Below are positions 1-12,030 of a stretch of DNA of 64,000 nt, one piece after another; the stretch's first letter is position 1, and the number at the start of each line of letters is the position of its first letter. The position numbers and the translations under genes are program-made. The DNA comes from Capitulum mitella (lineage: Eukaryota > Arthropoda > Thecostraca > Pollicipedomorpha > Pollicipedidae), in contig CP099851.1 of the NCBI GenBank assembly GCA_030062745.1, positions 12,076,873-12,140,872 of the forward strand. Direction: 5' to 3'. The notes under the pieces are model-generated. The model saw only the letters and a program-made list of their open reading frames with translations. It was not told the DNA's origin and searched no databases.

Positions 1-2179
1 AAAATGTTGGTTATCCCCAGTGCGTACACACTTCGCATGGTCACAGATGATCAGAACCACATCTACGCTTTCTTTCTGTTCAGTTTTTTTTCTGTCCCAT
101 TCCTGTAAATTTTGGTCCCTAAAATAACGACCCTGGTCAGCGTTAAAATAACACCTCGTCATTATTGGGCTTTTACCTTGTGGCTGTGTCGCTGCCTGAT
201 GTTTTTGTGACTTACCTGCAGAAAATGGTCTGGAACATGGGTTTTCTGACGTAACGGGTATTGCATGAACCGATATTGTAGGATTTTATGTTGTGCTGTG
301 TGTGATCATTGAAAATGCGGTAGATGGTTTGACGAACACCAGAAACTTCCGACTGATATGTGTCAAGTTTGACCTAGGTTGATCTTGTTTGACCTTCATA
401 CAGTAGTTGCAGACTTCATAATCGTCCCAACAAAGTTTCGGCGTGATCTAGCATGAACACCATCTTTTAAATGAGAAAAAACGGGCACGAAACAAAAAGA
501 CAAAAAGGATGATTTGACTTAAGAGACCTCTCGTGACCTAAATACTGGCCTGATTGGACGAACTCTGGGTGGTTTCTTCTACTTTTGCAGAAGCGCGTTT
601 TTGTTTTTGTTTTTTTTTTCTTTGCCACTTACAATACTCGAGATCTTGGGGTGGTCTCATGACCCCTTTTCCCGCTCGACCCGGCGTCATGGATCTGGAG
701 GTTGGCTCGGCGAGAGTTGGGGGTTCAAGACGACTTCGGAATATGAATAAGATCTCATACTACTGTTGGTACACCAATCAGCGTTTCCGATTACATCAAG
801 ATCCTTTTAAGACTGATAAAAGGTTTACTGTTTCAAGATTATTGTTGGTAAACCTAAGGATGGCTATACTTATATAAGCTGCATTTTGCTAAATCTCATT
901 TTAAATACGCACTGCGATGGTGCATTAGTCATGAGAAAGACCTCCGGGCCAAGCCGTTGGCTGGCAGGTTATCGAGTGACCCTCGCGATACTACTTCTTA
1001 TTCGAAAGAAGTCGGAAAACTTAATAACTCTCCTCCTCTAGCATCTGTAGTCGGCGGTGTCAGCGGGCCTGAGAACATAGGACGCATATGGAAAGATTAT
1101 TTCTCGGATATCCTGAACTCGGTTTCCCATCAGCGTCTTAACCCTCGCCAGCCGAGGCGGTGGATGACACCGCCCAAGCCGTGTTTCCGAGACCACGGCA
1201 TAACGGCGCACGGCGGCGCCGTGAAATTTGGCATAGCTGGCGATGCTTTGATTGCGCATGTTTTGGAAAGAAGACTGGCCCAACTCATCTCAGATTACCG
1301 AACTATGACGTCATTACTAACGGCTTGCTGAGCCATTTTTGCGCGAAATGTCGGTTCTTACTGTTTTAGGACAATAGGAATGCATAAACGGCACATGACG
1401 GAGATGAAATCGGTTCAGAATGGCAGTCCACATGCAAACAGGTCATTTTAAATAGGTCAATGACTTTTTCACGATCAAACAAAATTAATGACCTAAGACA
1501 ACAGGTTTTGACCTTAGAACACGTTTCTGTAGTAATGTTTGGCACCAAAAACGATAAAGTAAGCAATTTGAGAACCATTTGACTCCAGAAAGTAGTTTTA
1601 ACTCCGAAAAATCGATTTATTGTTCTGAAGCATAAAGTTCCACCTGGCCTAGCATGTCACGGATTCACCTGACTGGTTCAAACCGGGCACCTTTGGATTC
1701 CTTGAACACAGAGTTATCGATCGCTCTTGGTCCCGAGGTGTTAGTTCAGTTACAGGCCAAATAGCAAGGGGGTGCCTACCAACCCCCCTCCGTCTTCGGT
1801 GCGAGTGCAAATCTCTCCCGTCCGGCGAGGATTAAGAGCTCCGTCATGTCGAGGCTAAATTAAAATTCGAATGCCTTGATCAATGTGCATGTTCATTGTC
1901 ACAGATAATGCCTAGTGCCGTCCATGGGCCACATTGACCGGTCGGCTCCGTCTCCGCAGCGGGTCATGTGAGGCGAGCCCGGACCCTCTCCTGCACAAAA
2001 GAGCAGAAACCTTTGCTGCCTCCGCCGTCATTCTGGTTATAGAAAGTTCTTAATACATTTACACAGCTATTTATGGTCATAATTGTACAGTAAAAGGGAA
2101 TACAAGCCTTAATTTGGAGAATTTCAGTCCTAAAACTGGCACCCTTTGTATGTAGTGGTTATTCTCGTTCCGCGTGTTA
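1..2179. other. No gene found
   Basis: Mixed-composition sequence with TGACC-rich patches at 360-410 and 1440-1520. The open frames at 554-877 and 957-1331 have no recognisable domain or splice context. Confidence 0.6.
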
Positions 2180-2259
2180 AAGCCAAGTTATTTAGGAACC
2201 AAGTATTACTATCCTCTTTAAGCCAAGTCAATTAGAAACCAAATATTACTATCCTCTTT
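2180..2259. repeat. 40-bp tandem duplication
   Basis: Units 2180-2219 and 2220-2259 share AAGCCAAGT, GAAACC-like and AATATTACTATCCTCTTT blocks and are about 90% identical. Confidence 0.85.
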
Positions 2260-2296
2260 TATGACGCTGCTACTGCCAAAACTTTCTTTTGATATC

Positions 2297-3010
2297 ACAG
2301 GCCAGACTTTTTATCTATCATCAGAATGAAATACTGCTTTGTCTGTGGAAGATCGCTCAATAGCAGAAGAGGGAAATTATTGTTCGTAGTCAGAAAAAGA
2401 AAATGACTTTCTGTCCTGACCTGGCTTGACCTTGACCCAATACACAGCAGACCCAGGAGATTTATCACGAGATATTCCTACAGTTCTGCATTTGACGTAG
2501 TTAAGAATACCAGCGAGTAAATATTGCTTTTGTCAGGAAAACTAATGCAACCTTATCTGACTTGACCTCGACTGACCTTGACTGGATGAAAAGCGAATAA
2601 TGCGTAACTGATCACCAGAATGTTTTGCCTCCGCCCTTTTTGCCACGTGGACCAAAACCGCCGCGAGTAAGTATAGATCTTTGACATGTAAACCCAGCAA
2701 AACCAGTATTTGGCCTGACTTAGGTGAGCTTGACGAGACATTTTTTTTAACATTTTGGCATGCTTCTGGTGCAGAAGACCGTGACATTATGTTTGATACC
2801 CAGATGAAGGCTCCAGGACCAGCATTGCTGAATATACGATGTACGAGCCGGTGTCAGTTTTTGCGACGTCGTGCTATGCGGTTTAGATCGTCTGTGATAT
2901 CATCAACCACGCGACCAGTGCTGGCGTAGTATTTTCCCAGTCGCAAGACTCAGAGCCATAGACTGGTAGACCACTTCAAATCCGATGGTTCGAGCCTGAG
3001 ATAAAATGGG
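2297..3010 (+). repeat. Dispersed AGGTCA-rich element, copy 1
   Basis: Shares ordered blocks with 30050-30790: AGAATGAAATACTGC, GATCGNTCANTAGCAGAAG, CCGCCCTTTTTGCCACGTGGA, CATGTAAA, GTTTGATACCCAG, GTATCAGTTTTT-ACGTCGT, CGCGACCAGTG and CCTGAGATAAAATGGGGTGC. It has many TGACCTTGACC motifs and no coding potential. Confidence 0.75.
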
Positions 3011-3296
3011 GTGCCCTTTTTTGACAACCTCCAGACGGTGGCGGGCACAAAAACACGCCAACTGGTGCCGAACTAACCCTTGTCAATACGCGCAACCCCC
3101 AACATTTTTGACAAGTTGCTTTGGATTCAAACTTTTTTCGTTTTATCAAAAAAATTCGAAGCTGATGCATTGAACGGTCGCTTTCCTTCTCGAGGGCTTG
3201 TCTTGGAGAAACAACGTTACGATTATCATCTTTGTCGGATGAGGAAGGTTTAAACATTTTACGGTCCTCAGTCTTACTCAATCTCACGTATGAGGA

Positions 3297-3329
3297 AGAG
3301 AGATGGAGAGAGAGAGGGGGAGAGAGAGG
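3297..3329. repeat. Imperfect (GA)n tract
   Basis: About 30 bp of GA dinucleotides interrupted by TG and GG. Confidence 0.8.
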
Positions 3330-5675
3330 ATACACTTTTTGCAGATTCTTGGTCCAATTTGCCTCACAGGGAGGGCAAGCGCCCGGCCCCAGGATATTCT
3401 GGACAACGAATGTGTTTCCATATCACTGCCAGCGAATGACATCATCGATGAGCGTCGGCTTCGCTGACTGCAGTCGGCCTTGAAGACTTCAGGTATATCT
3501 GTGCTTTGGAATCTACCTCAGTGCTGTCGTTTCACTGTGCTTCTATTGGTGTGTCATTTCGTCATTGCTACGGCTTAATTGGCTTTGATGTTCGGACTAT
3601 GCGGTGAACTTCGCTATGTTTTGTGAATCTCAGTCATGTACAGGTTCTTATCCAATGACAATTTTTTTTTACATCCGCGCTGATTTTGCCCGGCACATCA
3701 TATTTTATGGGGATAAAATGCAACAGAATATCAAAATACGTAAAAAGTTCACCTACGCTTTAAGGACGTATACAATGTCCTTGCCTTCATTCAAGATCGA
3801 CAAAATATCATCATCTGGACAAAAGAAAAAACCGGGTCATCGATACCAAATGCTGCCAAATGACTATTGGCACTCCAATCCGCGACAAGCTAACAAACAA
3901 AACGAACTTGAACGGCCCACAGCGCATAATTCCCGGACATCAGTGCGAACAAACATCACCGGAAAACCCAACGCCACCTCCGTCCATCACACATCTCTTT
4001 GGGTTACAGCAGTCTAACTTGGGAATAATAGCCTTACGTAGTACTCCAGTCTTGACAGTACGAGGCCCGACCATGCCGCGCTCCCAAAAACAGAACCACA
4101 GGCTCTTCACTCAGCTCCTCGCAGCCCGGGACTCCCCAGTGCGGGGTACGGTCAGTGGTACAGACGCCGCGTCGCCGCCGCCGCTGCGGAGATCGGAGAG
4201 CGCAGAACGAGGCGCCGCGGTCGGCATCCGGCCAGCGCAGCAGCCGGTCACATGCGTTCAGTCGGCGTGCTGAGCGATTTTCGCAATTTTTGGCGGATTA
4301 GACAGGTCAGTTTTCTCCATGTGTACTGTGACTAAGAACGCTGCGTTCTCCACTGATCGTGCTCCTACTTTTGGAACAAGGCTTCTAAGAGCGGCTCCCC
4401 AGGTAAGAAAATGGTCCACAGTGTTGTTCATGGTCTCAAATGCCTAGAGGGCCCTTCAGCCCCTTCGGCGTGCCGAAGATTATGTGTTGTTCTTGGCATT
4501 CGAAGAACACGTGCTCCAGAGCCTCCTCTGAAACAGCGCGCTTCCAAATCGTCAGATGTGACATCAGCAGCCCGTCATCGTGACCACATCCAGTTTGGGA
4601 GAGTGCACAAGGGAGCACGAGCCCATGCCATCCCTCCCCCGTTACGGATTTCGTGGTCCAAGCGGACCCCTCTTGCATGCAAAATATAAGGCGCTCAAAT
4701 TATGCAGGATTTGATTTATCCAAAGTATGGTTTCCTCAAAAAGTGTAAAACAATGAATATGAAAATCCATCTCACGAGGGTCCAGGATCAAGAAGTATTC
4801 AAGACTGAGCCTTCCATCGGCATTGTGGTGAGAGCAGATATCAGTGAAGGGTCCCAACGTACATCGGATCACGCACTCATGTTCCGACAATCGCCAATAA
4901 TGCGTCAAAGGATCAAGAACAAACAATGTGTTTCCAACGAAAATCATGTTGCTGCCCTCAGACCATTTAAGTACGCGTTTAAACGTCTAACGTCCCGTTA
5001 GTCTTCAAGAAATACATGCTGTTCAGGGTGGCACCGAGGTTTCCTCTGGAGTATGTCAGTTCCCTGATCCCCGAACTGTTACCTCCGCTCACGTGAGCCA
5101 GCTCGGGCCAGATCTGCACCGCAATTTTCCAGTTAAATAAAACAATTGAATCATTAGACGCCAGCTTCAAGAAGGAGAAAATGGACAAGATTCAAACCCA
5201 AATACATTAAAAACTCGTCACCTCTTCATGAAAAAGAGCAAATATTTATTGTAAGGCGAGCGGTCAGAATCATAAATGTTCTTGCCATTTACGCAGTCAA
5301 GAAGAACACGGATCAAAAATGGGTGCAGACGTTGTCCTACGCAAATGCCAGAATATTGCTGACGATTAGGGCAGAAACTCGTTTTCACAATTATTGCTGG
5401 AGGCCTAACGTTCCTCGAAAATTTCGGTATTGACATAATCAACTCTAGTTTCCGAAAAAGTCAGCGATCACACAGACGCAGCGCCAAATGTCAGTGCTGG
5501 TCTTCCTCAGCGATGGTCTCGGCCTCTTAAAGGCAGTCCTTTGCCCTCTCAGACAAAAAAAAACTACTGCCGCTGAGGACTTTCATTGAGGGGGAAGATT
5601 GTGAGCCAGTGGTGGTGAAGCACCTCTGAGACGGAGCCAGCGCTGGGGGGAGGAGGGCACGGAAGTGCTGGGAGC
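3330..5675. other. No confident gene; one weak relic
   Basis: Apart from the GC-rich block at 4.06-4.28 kb, only two overlapping - strand frames (4436-4678 and 4642-4947) look mildly protein-like. One carries EALEHVFFEC, reminiscent of LINE C-terminal ends, too little for a call. Confidence 0.5.
4060..4275. other. Small GC-rich island with a possible short frame
   Basis: GC-rich and CpG-rich. An ATG at 4073 opens a 66-codon + strand frame (start MPRSQKQNHRLFTQLLAARD, end CVQSAC). It may be a promoter or first exon; no supporting splice partners were found. Confidence 0.25.
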
Positions 5676-5708
5676 CACTAGCACTACTGACTGGATGTAG
5701 TGCTAGTG
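5676..5708. repeat. Perfect foldback, 12-bp arms
   Basis: Arms CACTAGCACTAC (5676-5687) and GTAGTGCTAGTG (5697-5708) with a 9-nt loop. Confidence 0.9.
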
Positions 5709-6243
5709 ATAACCACTTGTGAGGTGTGGACAACCACTGGGAGTCAGTACCTGGAGAGAAGGGGACCACATTTCCCGGGGGGAGGATGATGTATAGCCTC
5801 AAAGACGGAGGGAACCCTGAGAAGCACAGAAAACGACTAACCGCGCTGAAAAAAACATAGTTTCCTTCCTTATCCGGTCTGCAGTGATGCAGCGCGCCAT
5901 CCCCCCTCCAAGCGAGACATCTCAGCTAAAATAGATTTTCTGTACATGTGTGCCAACGATTGTACACCCTGAAAACTTGCTTTGTTAAGACAGCTCAGCC
6001 CGAGGCGCTGGGAAACCATCAGCGGAGACAAGAAAACGCGATTGCATTTATGCAGTTAAAAAAGAAGACCTCATACACGGCAAATTGGAAACAAATTCCG
6101 CTGTAACACCAGTTCCAACACATACGATGCGGTGACACAGATCTGCCTTGCAGCATGATTGTTTGACCGCAGCAGCGCCGCAAAGCGTATGAAACACCAT
6201 GTATCCACCACGTAAAGAATAATCGCAAAAATTTTTAATGTAC

Positions 6244-6559
6244 GTCTGGGCATTACTGGGTCATCAAAAAATCTATAATACTTAATGTTCACAGCACGCT
6301 GATCTCCGTTCTCGTGAACATGGCCGGATCCACTCTCTGGAGCGTGGGAAGCACTACTTTCTTTTTGACGAACAGTAATCGCCAATGGGTCAAGGTCCTC
6401 GCCATCTGCGGACAGGGAAATCATTCCAGCTGAGAACAGGGAAACATAGTAAAATACGTGAATGTGTATATAACTTAAACGAGAGCAGAAAGGTTGCACG
6501 ACTGGCAGCAACAACATAAATGCGCACGCAAAAACCCATTTTGTACCCATTTCTGACAT
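6244..6559 (-). CDS. Possible small secreted protein, 5' exons
   Basis: On the - strand an ATG at 6559 (or 6550) opens a signal-peptide-like segment (MGTKWVFACAFMLLLPVV). A short intron (6430-6480, 51 bp) with donor GTTTAAG and a strong CCTGTTCTCAG acceptor would join it to 6244-6429, encoding an acidic stretch (SADGEDLDPLAI) and then KYYRFFDDPVMPR. Because 51 is a multiple of 3, the frame is also open without splicing. A TATGTAAAA box lies at 6618-6626. The layout resembles a peptide-hormone precursor, but no mature peptide or amidation site is recognised. A donor-like GTACAT follows at 6243; later exons were not found. Confidence 0.25.
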
Positions 6560-6808
6560 GTGCTTCCTATGATGTCCAACTTTTTTGCACTCCGATAAAA
6601 GGACGATGCGTGGGGCCATTTTACATACTCTGTCTCCGACCGGCCTGCACCGTGCGAACGGGCGGCGCCAAGGGGGGGGGGAGGGGGAACAGCCTTTCGG
6701 TTGGGCCGGCTGGCGGGGCTACTACACTTAATAAGTCAAATGCTATGGATAACCTATGGAGATAGTCTACTGACGTTTTCGGCCTAACAGCTCGTCAGTC
6801 ATGTATCA

Positions 6809-6846
6809 GGCCTACCTATGTCTATGCCTATACCTATGCCTATATA
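6809..6846. repeat. (CCTATR)n hexamer microsatellite
   Basis: Six or so hexamers of the form CCTATG, TCTATG or CCTATA in a row. Confidence 0.75.
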
Positions 6847-6849
6847 CCA

Positions 6850-8400
6850 CTACCTATGTCATTCCGATCTCGAACACAAAAGATCAAGACACTTTTCTAC
6901 ACTCCCTCTTCACCCCTTCCCAACCAATGGAAAAATGGTCCAGGTGGCCAATGCGAGTTTTGATTAATGAAACAAGAAATAAATACTACTCCTCTGCACC
7001 AGGTCGGTCTAGTGAACTGAACGCTGATAATACAATTCGGGTGTTCACCTCAGCACTCTCAGGAAGGCGATACCGGCGTCTGGTGCCTGAGTTCTCGCAC
7101 GTTGGGATCTTCCGTGTGTTTCTGCAGGTAATTCAAGAGACCCGCCCGCTGCCTTTTCTCTTTGACGACTTCTTCCCAGCCGCCGATCCGATGCTTGTGT
7201 TCAAAATTTGTTGATAATTAGCTGCGTCGTAGGATCCTGTCGCAACAAAACCGAAGTTCGATTATCAAACTACACATGCAGCTTTCCACGGGCATTAGCG
7301 TCGCAAGCAGCTCACGTCGATTGCAGCGGGGAGGCAATGCGCTGCCGGCAATCCAGACGCGACCCTGGTACTTGTCGGCGCCGGAACACGAACCCTCGCC
7401 AGTTGAGCTGCGCCGTCTTCATTTTATGGTTGACGATGTAGTATGTAGGTTAGCTGCGTGCCGGGATAACGCTGGCAGCTCTAACTAGTGGCACCGTCTG
7501 GGAGGAATGCGTGACGAAGGGTACGACTTCCAATGTGTGGAGGGCGTTTTCTTCCTGCAAAGAAACTCCGTGACACTTCCCGACTGAACGAAAACTATCC
7601 CCTGTAAAATCTTTATAAAAACTGTCGTAAAAGATCATCTGGTATCACCTGATCCATCCTACATTTACATACTAATTCAAGGTTATGCCAGGACGCCGAG
7701 GTGCGAAGTCACTAAATTCGACGTCTTAGGCGCCGGATGAACTCAACAAGGTAGGCCGAACAACGGTGATCCAAAGAAATCTGTATCAGTATGCATGACT
7801 GACCAAGACCAAAATTAGAGCGATCTGTCTTCTAGCACGGCTACAGCAGAGCCGTCACCTCAAGGGATCCGCGCTGGAGAAAAACGTCACGTGTTTGTCA
7901 GGTCAGATCTCAGTGTCCAGAGTTCACCCAAGCCTGGCATTCACCACGACGTCACCAGACGCAATGCTAAACAGTCCCAAAGCTAAGCTTGGGAATGATT
8001 GCTGACAGACGTTCAGAGACGATGCCAGGATCTACGCTTAGGGGCCACACAGCAAGGGGACGGTACAGCACGTACCTGGTCCGAACACGGCACATTTGAT
8101 GACTGTTGCTGCCGCCGCCAAAGGGGAACCCAACGATCCAAAGGAAAAAGGTCACGACCCCTTTCCCTTGATGATGCCCTTCACGAGGCCTTCATTCCAC
8201 TGGAAGTGGATGGCCGAAGCTGACAGAAACCGATTTTTCGTCAATTCCAGTTCGATAATTCCATGAAAGTACAAAGTCACAGTGTGGTCACCATTGCTTG
8301 CTGAACGTGACGTCATACATGAAAAATGCTCGTCCATAGCTGGAGTGAAACTAAAACACTCAGCTTCAATGCTATGCAAAAGAAAAATCACGCAATTTAG
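6850..8400. other. No gene found
   Basis: Only scattered short frames. 7217-7300 (+) gives CVVGSCRNKT and SFP, slightly THAP-like but without the rest of the domain. Confidence 0.5.
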
Positions 8401-8417
8401 CAACGTCTTCTAATGCT

Positions 8418-11263
8418 CTAATAAACAACAAATGACTGCGTCCTGTCCTGTCGCAGAGATGATGTCACGTCTGTGTTGTACGAACGGACCTGAAGACAGA
8501 TCAGAAAAAAACGTTTTTGCAGCCCAGCGGCACTACCAGATGGGATCCAAAAATCCTCGGACCGACTGCAGTGATGCAAAGGACGCCTTTCCCGTCATTA
8601 GTTCATGTCAATGAACTAATGATTTTGGCAGGTTGCTGCCAAACGAAAGCGTTGTTTTGACGTCGTTGATGATTATTTCAGTCCACGCATCATTTGGTGG
8701 AGGGAACATCTCCAGGATTTACCTCCGAGAAAGCGCCAACAGATATGGAAGTATCACGTAAGAACCAGTTAAACCTGAAAGCGATTAAACAGTTCGAGAG
8801 TGTCAACACCCTTCCTTGAGTTACTATTCTGCCGTGGAGGGTGACGTCCAAGTACAGGCGAGAAACTGCTCCACCAGTTCCGAAACCAGACTGTCAGCAC
8901 TAACTCTCACTTATCAAAGAAGCAAAAAGTGAGCAGTGCGCAGCAGAGCTGCTAAATCTGCACGCCCTAGACAAGAAGCAACAGCCAAAGCCCCGACTTC
9001 CGTTTTCACACCTGGATTACTGTGATGTTCGACGGCATGACAGTCCGGATTAATGTCAGGCTTATACACAACCAAATCACGGGTAATTACGAGACAAAGA
9101 AACAACTAGATGGCAGAAGTCAGCAAATTCACCATGTCATAACGGCGAGGTACGACAGGGCCACGTAACTTAGCTCTGCAACAGTGCCAAAGCATCAGCT
9201 CACGAACTACACCGCCATTCGGCCAAGCTGTGGGTGCAAACGAGTCAGAGAAACAACGCCGTATGTGAAAAGAACCGCTGCAGATGATGACGTCCCCGGA
9301 TGGCGTTTTGGTAAGGATTCCAGTTTCGAATGCACCTGTAACAATCTAACAATGTAAATACTGGTTTGTACGCGCACACAGCACACAAAAAATGACATAC
9401 AGCTAAGCATTTAGTCTAGCCAGTCCATGGTATGTTGTTCCTTATGAGCTATGACGTTAAATGGCAGTGTCTGCACGGTTTAACGGTCGTTATTAAACTG
9501 TGGCTAACTGACTTAGGAATCACCTAGAAAGTTGTCAAAACTGCGCAGCTATTCCAGAATTACAAAGTCATCGTATTATTCCAGAGAACTTTTAGGACAC
9601 AAATATGGGAACCAGGGGTCGTATCACATCACTGGGTACTCTTTCCGATGGACTTTCTCTGTCCTGCATCCCTGGTTGGCGCAGACTCTGTAGTAAAGCC
9701 TCCTAGGGAAACTGTACGGACCACCGAGCTGAGCGGTTGTTTTCTTTGCACAAAACGCCGACGAGTCATGTACCCGCTCCTGACACCAAAACTCACTTAT
9801 TATCGTATTGTTCGATGTACAGCTCGTTCACGACATCAGTCAGGCGCGCTCTGTCCGCTTCGTTGAGTGCCCTTCCATCCTGAATACGTCTGGCCAAATG
9901 GCCATCAACCCAGCCCAGACAGACGCGAAACGGCCTCCTGAAAGAAACAGTGCTTACGAACCGCCAGCGAACTCTCCAGCAAAAAGTGGGGATGCACGGA
10001 AGACCGGACGATACCATCCGATTCAATTTTGGCTTTGCTGCATAGCACTGGAAAACCGTATCAAAAAGACAACCGCATAACGATGTAGTCATGCTAAAGG
10101 TACGGATATCGCAGTATGTAAGTGCATTCTACATCAGACACGTAGCAAATGGGGGTCATGGGGCCATCCCCCAGCCCGAGCCAAGCGGTCTTCACTACAT
10201 ATTTAGCGATTTCGCAGGAATGCGGAATAGTGATCATATATGTAATGCAAAGGCAAGCATTATACGTTTTTTTCTTTTGCGTTAGACATGGGGTAAGTTG
10301 CATAAACTTGCTGCTTTTTCCTATTAATTTTGCCATGTGCCAGTGGCATATGACAAAATTTGACATTTGCCTACCCCTTCCCCTAGGAAGATAAACATAC
10401 AGGTACATCTGAAGATGAAACGAAGTTTTATGTGCACGTTAGCAAGGGGAAGGAATGTAAGGGGCCCTGCAAGTCGAAATAATGCGGGTAAGCTGTTGGC
10501 CGTCACCCAAATGAGGCTCACTGGGGTTACGCAAGCAAAGCCGAAGACCGTTTTGTCACAAACATTCGTCAGATTATGATACCAACATTAACACGCCCCG
10601 AAAACATGAAACGTCATTCCGGACGAAGGACAGATTCAAAGATAGCTGATGTGCTGGACGTAATTCCATTCATTTTGAACCGCCATTCTGCATTTGCCTA
10701 GACACTAAAAACATTCAAGGGATCACATTATTCTCATTGGTTGCATGGCATAAAGTGCAACATGCAGGGTTTCAGTTGCCAGAAAAACCGGACGGCTAGT
10801 GCAAATTATACGTAGTGTTACCGTGCGGTGCAAAACGAAACTACTCGCTAACGTTTTTCATTCTAGTCAGAAAGAAACCTATTCTTTTCCTTTCCTTTCA
10901 TTTGCCAATTGCCGTATGACATCAATACATGGATCACCGGTAGCCGCGAGCACCGAGTACCCTCCAGCCATCGCTGTAGACTGCTTTTCTTTTACGCTTC
11001 CATTGCATCTCAGGGATGCAATGTGGCGGCCGGGAAATTTTAACATAGTTCTGAAATACGTTTCGAAGTGAATCTGAGAATGTGTGCAGTCGCCAAAGCC
11101 CTAAAAGAAGGATCTCAATCGCACTGGTGGCACTCACCTTTCCTGGATCTGTCCCGGCTCGCCGGGATTGCCGGGTTCGGCGAGCTGGTCCCCAGTAGCT
11201 CCATGGCTGGTGCTGGCCAGCTGCGCAGCCAGACTCGGTTCATCCGACGCGTCCGGTCGGCCC
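8418..11263 (-). CDS. Putative multi-exon gene of unknown function (3' part)
   Basis: Not a recognised family. Four - strand exons have canonical signals and compatible phases: 11138-11263 (acceptor TTTTCAG, donor AAAG|GTGAGT), 9797-9937 (acceptor TTTCTTTCAG, donor AA|GTGAGT), 8723-8774 (acceptor CTTTCAG, donor GGAG|GTAAAT) and 8418-8489 (acceptor TCTGTCTTCAG, ending in TAG). Only one frame stays open across all joins. The first exon encodes an acidic, Gly/Pro-rich linker (GDQLAEPGNPGEPGQIQE). The second looks helical and charged (GRALNEADRARLTDVVNELY). The last two encode short stretches ending SFVVY. The start is missing; 14040-14127 could be an upstream exon. Short exons can be assembled by chance, so this rests on splice-site strength and phase agreement, not homology. 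A perfect foldback lies in the last intron. Confidence 0.4.
8595..8622. repeat. Perfect foldback, 12-bp arms, 4-nt loop
   Basis: Arms TCATTAGTTCAT (8595-8606) and ATGAACTAATGA (8611-8622) around GTCA. It falls in the predicted last intron of the - strand gene. Confidence 0.9.
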
Positions 11264-11929
11264 CTGAAAACCAAACCCAGGGCCTCATCTCCGCATCAGT
11301 GCCCCGCCCTCAGCACTGTACGGAACAATGAACAGGTCCGCAGACGCCGCCCGCGCGCCGGTGTAAAATTCAGACGTCTCCATCACGAGAGTTCGAGAAA
11401 CACCCCAGAAGAATGGGGGAAGGGCGAGGGGATGTTATCCGGTTATGTCAGTTCTTATCACAGGTCCCGTGGGTCACTGAAGGGTTAGCGTTTAACTCTC
11501 ACGGGAGGTGGGGCAGTGGACCAGGCCCCTCCCCGCGTTCTTTCAACGATACCCTTTACCATACCCTGTTACACTCGGCAGCTTTCATTCATGTCCTTCG
11601 CCCATTGCGAAATGTGTGTTAATAGCCCCCGAATGTGGGGATACACCTCATGTCAAACAATAGATAAATGAATAAATGAAAACAGCAGCCTTCGTGGAAA
11701 GTATGCTGCTACACTAAAGCGCAGAGATAAAAACAACCACAGTCCAGAGTGTTCACGTTCGAAAAGCAGCATAACCCAGGTTCACAGCCTGGGACTATGC
11801 TGGGCTATGCTGGGTCACAGCCGCGTCACTGGACAATGGACTCACGGAAGGTAATCGAAACGAGCTGGCAAACGTCAGGAATGTCAGGGGAGAACTAGCT
11901 TCATCAGTATTTCTTTAAAGATCTCGTCA

Positions 11930-12030
11930 CATGTCTAAGTGGTTAAGGTGCTGAGCTCTGGTAGAAGGTCCCGGACTCAGTTCCCGCCCCAGGAGGGTTT
12001 CACAAGTTCCTCTTCCGTCGGAGTGTGGAA
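11930..12030 (+). repeat. tRNA-derived SINE-like sequence
   Basis: TCTAAGTGGTTAAGGTGCTGAGCTC has the D-arm/box A form of tRNA-derived SINEs; the expected box B about 35 bp later is diverged (GGACTCAGTTCCCGCC). No CCA end and no clean cloverleaf. Confidence 0.45.

Noticed and set aside
4436-4947. - strand frames with EALEHVFFEC, resembling a LINE C-terminal end
   Set aside because: Only one short motif; no reverse transcriptase boxes upstream.
7208-7441. THAP-like start (CVVGSCRNKT and SFP)
   Set aside because: The second cysteine-histidine pair and the AVPTIF-type end are not visible.
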